Positions 27,070-34,379 of a stretch of 44,006 bases of DNA are shown in pieces; position 1 is the stretch's first letter; each line of letters opens with the position of its first letter. The position numbers and the translations under genes were made by a program. A model generated the notes under the pieces. The model was not told where the DNA came from. It was given only the letters and a program-made list of their open reading frames with translations, and searched no databases. The DNA is from Segetibacter sp. (GTDB lineage: Bacteria; Bacteroidota; Bacteroidia; Chitinophagales; Chitinophagaceae): assembly GCF_025963695.1 (NCBI RefSeq), contig NZ_JAOQAH010000018.1, positions 1-44,006 on the forward strand, written 5' to 3'.

Positions 27070-27418
27070 ACTTCCTACAAAAAACTAGAAGCGTGGAAAA
27101 AAGCAATGCTTCTGATAAAGGAGGTCTACTTCGTTTGTAGATCTTATTTAAAGGAAGAACCGGTTGCACTTACATAACAAACTAAGAGAGCGGCAGTTTC
27201 TATTGCAGCAATTATTGCGGAAGGGGGTGGCAGAAATTATAAAAAAGATACAATACAGTTTTCGCACGTTGCAAGAGGTTCTTTTATACGAAGTCGAAAC
27301 GCTTTTAAATATAGCAGTCATGGTGGAGATCGTTCAGGAAGAAAAATTTAGGGCATTCGAAAGTATGGTTGATGAAGAGATAAGAATACTTAATGGTAAT
27401 AAAAATCGTATGAATTAA
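27070..27418 (+). pseudogene. Decayed four-helix-bundle (23S rRNA-IVP-type) protein gene
   Basis: Two frames joined by a frameshift give the four-helix-bundle protein pattern of TIGR02436. The first frame reads SYKKLEAWKKAMLLIKEVYF...EEPVALT, a TAA stop at 27175-27177, then QTKRAAVSIAAIIAEGGGR and YKKDTIQFSHVARGS. The second frame continues LYEVETLLNIAVMVEIVQEE...VDEEIRILNG. The change of frame fits one extra T in the TTTT tract near 27285. No proper start codon remains at the left end. These small proteins are frequent in Bacteroidota, often spread by transfer, and their role is not settled. An alternative reading as a short intact ORF (27164-27418) lacks the first helix and is in the wrong frame for the middle part. 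Confidence 0.85.
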
Positions 27419-27479
27419 GAACAAAACTAAAATAGAGCTATTTCTGCCAACAGTCGCCCAGTAACTGTCAACTTCAATT

Positions 27480-28346
27480 ATGACCACAGCCGACATTCTT
27501 AAAAAAGTACGTGAGCTTGAAATTAAAAGCAAGAAACTGACTAATCATCTTTTTACGGGTGAATACCATACTGCTTTTAAAGGAAGGGGAATGTCTTTTA
27601 AAGAAGTACGTGAATATGAGCCGGGCGATGATCCGAGGTTTATTGACTGGAATGTTTCTGCAAGGATGGGTCACACTTTCAGTAAGATTTTTGAAGAAGA
27701 AAGAGAATTGTCTGTTTACTTACTAATCGACATAAGCGCAAGCAGTTTGTTTGGCACGTTGCGGCAAAGTAAAAAAGACTTGATGACTGAGATGTGCGCA
27801 GTGCTTGCTTTCTCCGCCATTAGTAACAACGATAAAGTAGGCCTTATTTTTTTTAGTGACCATGTTGAAAAGTTCATCCCTGCAAAAAAAGGCCGCGACC
27901 ATGTGCTATATATGGTTAGAGAGATGCTCACCTTTAAATCAAGATCTTCTCAAACTGATGTGTTGAAAGCGCTTCAGTTTTTAAATGCAACTACCCGCCA
28001 CAAAAGCATTGTTTTTGTGCTTAGTGATTTTGCTGACGCAGGTTATCACGATACACTTCGGGTAGCTGCAAAACGTCACGATGTAATTGGCGTTCAGGTA
28101 TATGATCAGCGCGACGAACAATTACCGCAGGCAGGGTTAATGAATTTGAGAGATGCCGAAACAGGACAAATGGTGCTGCTGAATACCAACGATCCATATA
28201 CGCGTTTTAAATACACACAGCAGTTTCAAAAGGTACTGGAAGACGCTAAAAACTCCTTTAGAAAAGCCGGTGCTGACCTGCTGCAGGTAGCTACAGGGCA
28301 GGACTATGTGAAACTTTTACAACAATTTTTTATTAGAAGGGCATAA
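27480..28346 (+). CDS. DUF58 domain protein of a Bat-type operon
   Basis: A 288-residue protein with the DUF58 signature EYEPGDDPRFIDWNVSAR (45-62) followed by a degenerate von Willebrand A fold (LLIDISASS, D84, with the metal-site Ser spacing partly kept). No membrane segment is seen, unlike longer DUF58 proteins. It most likely works with the MoxR ATPase upstream and the BatD-like and BatA proteins downstream. The next gene starts directly after its TAA stop. Residues 118-150 (NDKVGLIFFSDHVEKFIPAKKGRDHVLYMVR) are typical. Confidence 0.92.
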   Translation: MTTADILKKVRELEIKSKKLTNHLFTGEYHTAFKGRGMSFKEVREYEPGDDPRFIDWNVSARMGHTFSKIFEEERELSVYLLIDISASSLFGTLRQSKKDLMTEMCAVLAFSAISNNDKVGLIFFSDHVEKFIPAKKGRDHVLYMVREMLTFKSRSSQTDVLKALQFLNATTRHKSIVFVLSDFADAGYHDTLRVAAKRHDVIGVQVYDQRDEQLPQAGLMNLRDAETGQMVLLNTNDPYTRFKYTQQFQKVLEDAKNSFRKAGADLLQVATGQDYVKLLQQFFIRRA

Positions 28347-29279
28347 GTGAATAAACAGAAATTATATACGGTTTTCTTTATTGTTGTGATGTTATCATCT
28401 GTTAGCTCTCACCTGTTTTCGCAGACAGTTAAAGCCGGGGTGGACAGGAATAAAATATTTATAGGGGAACAAGTACGGTTAAAACTTGCCATTGAGGGAG
28501 GTAGGGCAGGGATGAAATGGTTTAGCTTTCCAGATAGTCTAAATCATTTCGAAATTGTAAAGCGAGGCAAAGTAGATACGGTATTAAACGGAAGCTCTAC
28601 TAACTATTACCAGGTAATCACCATAACCTCTTTCGATAGCGGGCGATGGGAGTTTCCATCCTTATTCCTTCCAGGACTGTCGCAGCCTACTCCTCCAATA
28701 GCGATTGATGTTTTGCCTGTAGATGTATCGAAAATGGAGGACTATAACGACATCAAAGACATCGAAGAAGTAACCCAGCAGAACGATCCACTGCTGATAG
28801 GCCTCATCGCAGCTATTACGCTTCTTTCTTTATTGATGCTTTATTGGTTATTTGCTAAAAAACGGAAAGTAATCGTGGAACGACGCCCTGCAAAAGGAAG
28901 TCTTTCACCATTAGACCGGGCGCTTGCAGAGCTAAATAAATTAAAAGGTCAAAACCTGCAAACTCCCGCCGAGGTTAAAAAATATTACTCTGCGCTTACC
29001 GACATTAGCCGAACTTTTTTTAACCAACAGCTACAGCAGCAGTCGTTACAGCAAACTACCGACGAGTGGATGATGACGCTTCATCCGCTTTCTGTGGATA
29101 ATGAAACAAAAACTTCTTTTTTCCAGGTATTGCGATTGGCCGACACGGTAAAATTTGCTAAGTTTTTACCGCATTCACGAGACAACGAAACATCTGTTGA
29201 AGTAATTAAAAATATGCTTCAAAAGGTATCGCTTTTGCATTCACCTATTCATTCAAATTATCAACCCAACCCGGCCTGA
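28347..29279 (+). CDS. BatD-like membrane protein
   Basis: A 310-residue protein with a signal peptide (to about residue 26, SHLFSQ), a periplasmic beta domain (FIGEQVRLKLAIEGG and later FDSGRWEFPSLFLPG, like the N-terminal part of BatD), one membrane segment at about 148-170 (IGLIAAITLLSLLMLYWLF) followed by KKRK, and a cytoplasmic helical domain. The gene starts with GTG directly at the DUF58 stop (TAAGTG, no gap); the next in-frame Met (residue 15) would remove most of the signal peptide. It overlaps batA by one base. It is half the length of full BatD and may be a DUF4381-like relative; exact family uncertain. Confidence 0.8.
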   Translation: MNKQKLYTVFFIVVMLSSVSSHLFSQTVKAGVDRNKIFIGEQVRLKLAIEGGRAGMKWFSFPDSLNHFEIVKRGKVDTVLNGSSTNYYQVITITSFDSGRWEFPSLFLPGLSQPTPPIAIDVLPVDVSKMEDYNDIKDIEEVTQQNDPLLIGLIAAITLLSLLMLYWLFAKKRKVIVERRPAKGSLSPLDRALAELNKLKGQNLQTPAEVKKYYSALTDISRTFFNQQLQQQSLQQTTDEWMMTLHPLSVDNETKTSFFQVLRLADTVKFAKFLPHSRDNETSVEVIKNMLQKVSLLHSPIHSNYQPNPA

Positions 29280-30286
29280 TGCTTTACCAGTGGTTTCAAA
29301 ATATCACCTTTCACAATCCGGAGGCTTTGAGTTTGCTTTTCCTAATTCCAATAATTGCCATTTGGTATTATAGCAACAATAAAAAGCGGCAGGGATCTAT
29401 GCTGGTAACCACCACTCATTTTCTTTCTGATATCCGTAGTTCAAAAACATGGTTTCAAAATCTTCCTTTTGTTTTACGTTGTATTGCTTTGGTTTGCCTG
29501 ATAGTTGCCCTTGCCAGGCCGCAACATAAGTTTAGCGAGCAGCAGACACAAGGCGAGGGAATCGACATAGTGCTTTGCTTCGACATCAGCGGCAGTATGA
29601 CAGAAAAAGATTTTACTCCTAATCGCCTCGAAGCCGCTAAAGAGGTAGCGCAAGCATTTGTAAATGAACGTACCGGCGATCGCATTGGCGTGGTTATTTT
29701 TAGCAGGCAAAGTTTTACGCTTTGTCCTATCACTACCGATAAAACGACTATTCTCTCTCAAATTGCTAATATTCGCAGTGGTTATCTTGAGGAAGAAGGA
29801 ACGTCAATTGGGTCGGGTTTAGCCACCAGCGTAGACCGGCTAAAAAACCAGAAAACAAAAAGCAGGATAATAATATTACTTACTGACGGTGTTGATTTTG
29901 GTGGGATGATTCCACCAGATATAGCCAAGGAAATGGCGAAGCTTTACGGAATTAAAGTGTATACGATCGGCGTTGGATCAGAAAAGGAAGTGGATGAACA
30001 GGTGCAGACGCCGTACGGTAAGGTAACTAGTAGAAAAAAACTAGAATTCAACGAAGGCCTGCTAAAAGACATTGCAGCAGAAACAGGAGGGAAATATTTT
30101 CATGCCGTAGACCAGGATGCACTTAAAAACGTATATGCCAGTATAAATAAACTTGAAAAAAGCAAGGTTGAAGTTACCTCCTACGATCGCTTTACCGAAG
30201 AGTTTCTGCCCTGGCTTATCGCTGCTTTTGCCCTCCTTATTTTCGAGGTCGTCCTGCGATATACTGTTTTTAAAAAGTTTCCTTAA
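29279..30286 (+). CDS. batA: BatA-like VWA-domain membrane protein
   Basis: A 335-residue protein: N-terminal membrane segments at about 17-31 and 64-79, a von Willebrand A domain with the MIDAS motif D102-I-S-G-S and LTDGVDFGG, and a C-terminal segment (about 312-328, WLIAAFALLIFEVVLRYTVF). This is the architecture of BatA from the Bacteroides aerotolerance cluster. The start codon overlaps the stop of the BatD-like gene (TGATG), so translation is coupled. In most Bacteroidota batB (a second VWA), batC (TPR) and others follow; here the operon ends and a convergent gene follows. The VWA domain faces the cytoplasm or periplasm depending on topology, which the sequence does not settle. Confidence 0.92.
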   Translation: MLYQWFQNITFHNPEALSLLFLIPIIAIWYYSNNKKRQGSMLVTTTHFLSDIRSSKTWFQNLPFVLRCIALVCLIVALARPQHKFSEQQTQGEGIDIVLCFDISGSMTEKDFTPNRLEAAKEVAQAFVNERTGDRIGVVIFSRQSFTLCPITTDKTTILSQIANIRSGYLEEEGTSIGSGLATSVDRLKNQKTKSRIIILLTDGVDFGGMIPPDIAKEMAKLYGIKVYTIGVGSEKEVDEQVQTPYGKVTSRKKLEFNEGLLKDIAAETGGKYFHAVDQDALKNVYASINKLEKSKVEVTSYDRFTEEFLPWLIAAFALLIFEVVLRYTVFKKFP

Positions 30287-30343
30287 AAGCTTCTTTTCGT
30301 TGTATTAATTTTTGAGCCAGCATCAGTTTTCATGGAGTCATCG

Positions 30344-30353
30344 TTGTGTCACA
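30344..30353 (-). repeat. Variant copy of the dispersed palindromic repeat (TGTGACACA form)
   Basis: On the minus strand GTAAAAGGGTGTGACACAAC then GATG. Both arms differ from the TGCGACGCA form (C to T on the left, G to A on the right), so the palindrome TTGTG-T-CACA is kept. It lies between convergent batA and the LD-carboxypeptidase gene. Confidence 0.6.
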
Positions 30354-30386
30354 CCCTTTTACAGCAAAACGTATATGGGCTTAAAC

Positions 30387-31295
30387 TTATTCTTCACTCA
30401 ACTGTACTTTTTTCTGTCCCACATGTAGGGCGTACTCTACTCCAATTTTTAAAGCATAGTTTTCCTTTATATGCCCCACCGGAAACTGGAAGCAGACAGG
30501 GTATTTGTAGTCTTTTACCATCTCATAAATAACTTCGTAAACATCTTTTCCAAAAGGTATGGTGGTGTCTTTTGTTTCACTAAAACCTCCTATAATTAAC
30601 CCCGCCAGTTTATTAAACTTGCCGTTTCTTTTTAGTTGATACAACATTCTGTCGATGTTATAAATGTATTCCCCTACTTCCTCTATAAACAAGAGTTTAC
30701 CATCTGTGTCTACATCAGACCGGGTTCCTATAAGGTGGCTTAACAACGATAAATTTCCTCCAACCAATTTTGCTGTAGCGTTACCAATGTTATTGTAAGG
30801 AGTTATGGCGCAGGTGTACTTCGTCTTCTCACCTTCAAGGGCCTGTTTTAAAGATTGTACATATTCATTTTTGTATTCCTCGTTATTAAAAGCTGCAGCC
30901 ATGGGAGCGTGAAGAGATGCAATTTTAAAACGATTGTAAATATGCGAATGCAACACAGTGATATCGCTAAAGCCAACAATCCATTTTGGGTTTTTCTTAA
31001 ATTTCTTAAAACTCAACTGGTCAATAATTCTTCCTACACCATATCCTCCTCTTGCACATAAAATGGCCTGAACAGAGTCATCATCCATCATCTGTTGTAA
31101 ATCGTGCAGCCTTTGTTCGTCGGTGCCCGAAAAATAATTGAACTGGCTTCCGGCCGTGGCTCCGGCTTTTACTTTATATCCCCATTCCATTAAAACTGAA
31201 ATACAAGTTTGAATCTTTTCAACAGGCATAAAGCCGGCAGGACAAACAATACCAATTGTATCACCTTTCTTTAAGTATGGAGGAATAGTTGACAT
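30387..31295 (-). CDS. LD-carboxypeptidase (peptidase family S66)
   Basis: A 302-residue serine peptidase of the LdcA type, which trims the terminal D-Ala from murein tetrapeptides during peptidoglycan recycling. Nucleophile S110 is in IVGFSDITVLH, with catalytic Glu 205/206 in LLFIEEVGE and His 275 in FPVGH. The N-terminal GDTIGIVCPAGF and ARGGYGVGRI are family hallmarks. No signal peptide, so it is cytoplasmic. Some S66 members act on microcin-like peptides (MccF), but the motif set favours LdcA. It is convergent with batA, with no clear terminator between them, and the upstream region holds the hicBA remnant on the other strand. Confidence 0.92.
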   Translation of the reverse strand: MSTIPPYLKKGDTIGIVCPAGFMPVEKIQTCISVLMEWGYKVKAGATAGSQFNYFSGTDEQRLHDLQQMMDDDSVQAILCARGGYGVGRIIDQLSFKKFKKNPKWIVGFSDITVLHSHIYNRFKIASLHAPMAAAFNNEEYKNEYVQSLKQALEGEKTKYTCAITPYNNIGNATAKLVGGNLSLLSHLIGTRSDVDTDGKLLFIEEVGEYIYNIDRMLYQLKRNGKFNKLAGLIIGGFSETKDTTIPFGKDVYEVIYEMVKDYKYPVCFQFPVGHIKENYALKIGVEYALHVGQKKVQLSEE

Positions 31296-31503
31296 TGGGC
31301 AATGTTACGATAAAAATCACGTGAGGCAAATGGGATAATTGATAAAAGGTTTTTATCCCTTTAGTCTAAGACTTTTACATGGTGATGCTACTCTGCATGC
31401 AGAAGTTAAAGAGTTTGCCTATTCTAATGGTGCTTCTATTAGGGACTTCTTTAGCTTAACCAGATCGTATAGGGCAGTAACAGTATTTACAGCATTTTGA
31501 ATA

Positions 31504-31732
31504 ATGAAAGCATCACTGAAGTTAACAGCCGTTTTTAAAGAAGCTCGGGGAAGGTGGCTATATCTCATATTTAGAAGAAATACCCGGCGTAAATACGCAA
31601 GGCGAGACTCGTGAAGAAGCAAAAGCAAACTTACCCGAAGCCCTTGAATTAGTACCCGATAATCAAAGAATGCTTAGTCGGCAGCAACTTAAAAATAAAA
31701 AAGTTACACGTGAAAATGCTGAAATGGTATAA
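31504..31732 (+). pseudogene. hicB: hicB-type antitoxin gene, frameshifted
   Basis: The ATG at 31504 begins MKASLKLTAVFKEA, then a frame change near 31545 leads to GEGGYISYLEEIPGVNTQGE and ETREEAKANLPEALELV...NKKVTRENAEMV, ending in TAA at 31730. This is the HicB partial RNase H-like fold, with the hallmark GGYI/A-EIPG-TQGET. The total length of 229 nt is not a multiple of three. The antitoxin as encoded would stop after about 36 residues. It overlaps the hicA remnant that follows. Confidence 0.88.
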
Positions 31733-31927
31733 TGGAAACTGCCAGTTTATTAAGTTTTTATATCAAAATAATGGTTTGCTTACAAGGGAAGGAGGTAACC
31801 CCTCCGTTTTTCAAAAAACTTCAAATAAAAAAAATACTTCAGTACCCGGGCATAAAGAAGTAAAAATAACCTGGTTAGAAAGATCGGCAACGATCTTGAC
31901 ATTCTGCCTCCTTCAAACTTTCAATAA
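31710..31927 (+). pseudogene. hicA: hicA-type toxin gene, frameshifted
   Basis: The frame from 31710 gives FIKFLYQNNGLLTREGGNPSVF then NKKNTSVPGHKEVKIT, the HicA dsRBD-like mRNA interferase fold. The expected catalytic HxxxR/GNHS motif reads GNPS here (His replaced by Pro). A frame change near 31882 leads to KIGNDLDILPPSNFQ and a stop at 31925, exactly the usual HicA end. So the toxin is inactive both by frameshift and by loss of the active-site His. Confidence 0.88.
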
Positions 31928-32016
31928 CAACTTCATCTCCATCTTAGCTGCTTATTGGTTATTTTTGCAGCCCTTTGTTATTACGTTTTGTTCCATGTTG
32001 TTCGTCGGTAAAAGGG

Positions 32017-32026
32017 TGCGACGCAA
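32017..32026 (+). repeat. Dispersed palindromic repeat, copy 9, in the metG leader
   Basis: GGTAAAAGGGTGCGACGCAA, then CGGTTGACGAAG. It is nested in an outer dyad TTCGTC (32001-32006) / GACGAA (32032-32037). It lies 35 nt upstream of the metG start. The following AGAAAGTTATAAAGC matches the flank of the copy at 38844. Confidence 0.75.
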
Positions 32027-32061
32027 CGGTTGACGAAGAAAGTTATAAAGCTAAGTACAAA

Positions 32062-34305
32062 ATGAATTTACCTAAGAGATATATGATTACTTCCGCGTTG
32101 CCTTATGCAAACGGATTGAAACACGTAGGTCACCTGGCAGGTGCCTATATACCTGCTGATATTTACGTGCGCTACTTAAGAGCCCAGAAAAGAGATGTTG
32201 TGTATGTATGCGGAAGTGATGAACACGGCGCTGCCATAACAATACAGGCAATGAAGGAGGGCACAACTCCGAAAGCCATAGTAGACAAGTACCATGAGAT
32301 AATGAAGCAGAACTTCGATGACCTGGGTATTAGTTTTGATATTTATCACCGGACTTCTGCATCAATTCATCATGAAACCACGCAGGAGTTTTTTACCGCA
32401 TTAAACGAAAGGGGTGAACTGGAGCAGCAGGAGACGGAGCAGTTTTACGATGAGGAAGCAAAATCTTTTTTGGCAGACCGGTATATTATAGGCACTTGCC
32501 CTGTTTGCGGCAATAAAAATGCTTACGGCGACCAATGCGAGAAATGCGGTACATCTTTAAGTCCTGATCAATTGCTCAGTCCGCGTAGTACTTTAAGTGG
32601 CAATTTGCCGGTAAAAAAGAAAACAACGCATTGGTATCTTCCCTTGCATAAGCATGAGGCGTTTTTACGTGAGTGGATTTTAAAACAGCATAAAGATGAC
32701 TGGAAAACAAATGTACTGGGCCAATGTAAAAGCTGGCTGGATGCAGGTTTGCACTCGCGGGCTGTTACGCGTGATTTGGATTGGGGTGTAAAAGTTCCGT
32801 TAACTGAGGCTGAAGGTAAAGTGCTCTACGTTTGGTTTGATGCACCGATTGGCTACATAAGCGCAACGAGGCAATGGGCGCTTGATAACGGTAAAGACTG
32901 GAAGCCTTACTGGTATGATAAGGATACAAAACTTGTTCATTTTATTGGGAAGGATAACATTGTATTTCATAGCATCATTTTTCCTGTGATGTTGAAGTTG
33001 CATGGAAACGTGTTGCCGGAGAATGTGCCTGCTAATGAATTTATGAATCTTGAAGGTGATAAAATGAGCACCAGTCGTGGCTGGAGCATTGAGATGGACG
33101 AGTACATAAACGACTGGATAAAAAAGGATAATGGAGGCGATAGCATGGCCGATGTATTGCGCTATTACCTCACCACCATTTCGCCCGAAACTAAAGACAG
33201 CGAGTTTACCTGGAAGGGTTTCCAGGATGCAAGTAATAGTGAGCTCGGAAACATTTTTGGAAATTTTATAAACAGAACCTTTGTGCTGATGCACAAACTA
33301 TGTAAAGGGAAAGTGCCTGCGCTTCATACAGAAATTTTAGATGATGCAGATCGAAATATGTTTATTGATATTGCAAATGCAAAGTCTGCTATTGAAAACC
33401 TGATAGAGACTTTTAAGTTTAGAGAAGCTTTATTTGAAGTAATAGACCTGGCAAGAAAAGGTAACCGATACATGCAGGATAAACAACCGTGGATTGTTGC
33501 CAAGCAGTTGGAAGCTACTAGTAAAAAGCTACAAGATGCAAGCGATGAAGAGCAGCGGGAAAGCTTGCAGCTTGAGGCTCACCACCTGCAGCATAGCATT
33601 GACAATTGCCTTCATATTTGTCTTCAATTGACTGCTAATCTTGCTATTCTCATTAATCCGTTTTTACCTTTTACCGCAAAAAAGTTATGTTATATGATGA
33701 AGGTGGTAGATAAGATGCTGGATTGGGAAAACGCAGGAAAAACGAAATTGCTGAGTGTTGGTTATAGCTTACGCGAGCCGCAGATTTTATTCAGGAAAAT
33801 TGAAGACGTTGAAATAGCCGCACAAATTGAAAAATTAAAAATTAAAAGTAAAAAAGTGGAAGAAGAAAAGAAAGAAGAAGTTACAAGTTCCCAGGTAGGA
33901 GTGGCCGGTGAAACGGCAACTGAAGTAATCGGCGAACAACAGGAAAAAGGAAACGGGGAACCTGAAACTACCGTGAAACCTGAAATCGTTTTTGATGATT
34001 TTGCAAAAGTTGATTTAAAAGTTGGAACCATTGTAAGTGCAGAAAAAGTGCAGAAGGCCGATAAGCTTTTAAAGCTGCAGGTGGATTTGGGATTTGAAAC
34101 AAGAACGATTGTTTCAGGAATAGCAATGCATTTTCGGCCAGAAGAAATTGTTGGCAAGCAGGTAACGGTAGTTGTAAATCTTGCTCCAAGAAAAATGCGG
34201 GGAATAGAAAGCAACGGCATGATCTTAATGGCAGAAGATGCAGCTGGTAAATTACACTTCATCAATCCTGAAGATAAAATAGATGCAGGAAGTGGCGTAA
34301 GCTAA
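32062..34305 (+). CDS. metG: Methionyl-tRNA synthetase with C-terminal tRNA-binding domain
   Basis: MetRS charges tRNA-Met. I start at the ATG giving MNLPKRYMITSALPYANG (747 residues); an in-frame ATG at 31975 would add 29 residues that run through the dispersed repeat. The class I signatures are HVGH (21-24) and KMSTS (334-338). A zinc knuckle CPVC...CEKC sits at residues 146-162. Helical anticodon-binding domain in the middle; then a charged linker (about 590-640, KSKKVEEEKKEEV); then an EMAP-II/Trbp111 domain (VFDDFAKVDLKVGTIVSAEKVQKADKLLKLQVDLG and RGIESNGMILMAEDA) that aids tRNA binding and dimerises. Monocistronic with its own terminator. Confidence 0.97.
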   Translation: MNLPKRYMITSALPYANGLKHVGHLAGAYIPADIYVRYLRAQKRDVVYVCGSDEHGAAITIQAMKEGTTPKAIVDKYHEIMKQNFDDLGISFDIYHRTSASIHHETTQEFFTALNERGELEQQETEQFYDEEAKSFLADRYIIGTCPVCGNKNAYGDQCEKCGTSLSPDQLLSPRSTLSGNLPVKKKTTHWYLPLHKHEAFLREWILKQHKDDWKTNVLGQCKSWLDAGLHSRAVTRDLDWGVKVPLTEAEGKVLYVWFDAPIGYISATRQWALDNGKDWKPYWYDKDTKLVHFIGKDNIVFHSIIFPVMLKLHGNVLPENVPANEFMNLEGDKMSTSRGWSIEMDEYINDWIKKDNGGDSMADVLRYYLTTISPETKDSEFTWKGFQDASNSELGNIFGNFINRTFVLMHKLCKGKVPALHTEILDDADRNMFIDIANAKSAIENLIETFKFREALFEVIDLARKGNRYMQDKQPWIVAKQLEATSKKLQDASDEEQRESLQLEAHHLQHSIDNCLHICLQLTANLAILINPFLPFTAKKLCYMMKVVDKMLDWENAGKTKLLSVGYSLREPQILFRKIEDVEIAAQIEKLKIKSKKVEEEKKEEVTSSQVGVAGETATEVIGEQQEKGNGEPETTVKPEIVFDDFAKVDLKVGTIVSAEKVQKADKLLKLQVDLGFETRTIVSGIAMHFRPEEIVGKQVTVVVNLAPRKMRGIESNGMILMAEDAAGKLHFINPEDKIDAGSGVS

Positions 34306-34322
34306 ATAGGAAAATTTTTTAT

Positions 34323-34361
34323 AATCATCCCTGTCCTAACATAAGACAGGGATGATTTTTT
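34323..34361 (+). terminator. Rho-independent terminator of metG
   Basis: AATCATCCCTGTC (34323-34335) pairs with GACAGGGATGATT (34345-34357) across 9 nt, followed by six T. Confidence 0.9.
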
Positions 34362-34379
34362 ATAGCGAAAAACCTTTCT

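Noticed and set aside
27164..27418. Intact 84-codon gene
   Set aside because: Only its second half is in the frame of the four-helix-bundle family; the first half reads out of frame across family-conserved sequence in another frame, so it is part of a pseudogene.
31339..31500. TTG-started 53-codon frame just before hicB (LRLLHGDATLHAEVKEFAY...)
   Set aside because: It has some protein-like character but no recognised family, a weak start and no clear link to hicBA. It could be another relic.
31975..32061. N-terminal extension of metG by 29 codons from an upstream ATG
   Set aside because: The extension runs through a dispersed repeat copy and lacks MetRS character; homology starts at MNLPKRYMITSALPYANG.
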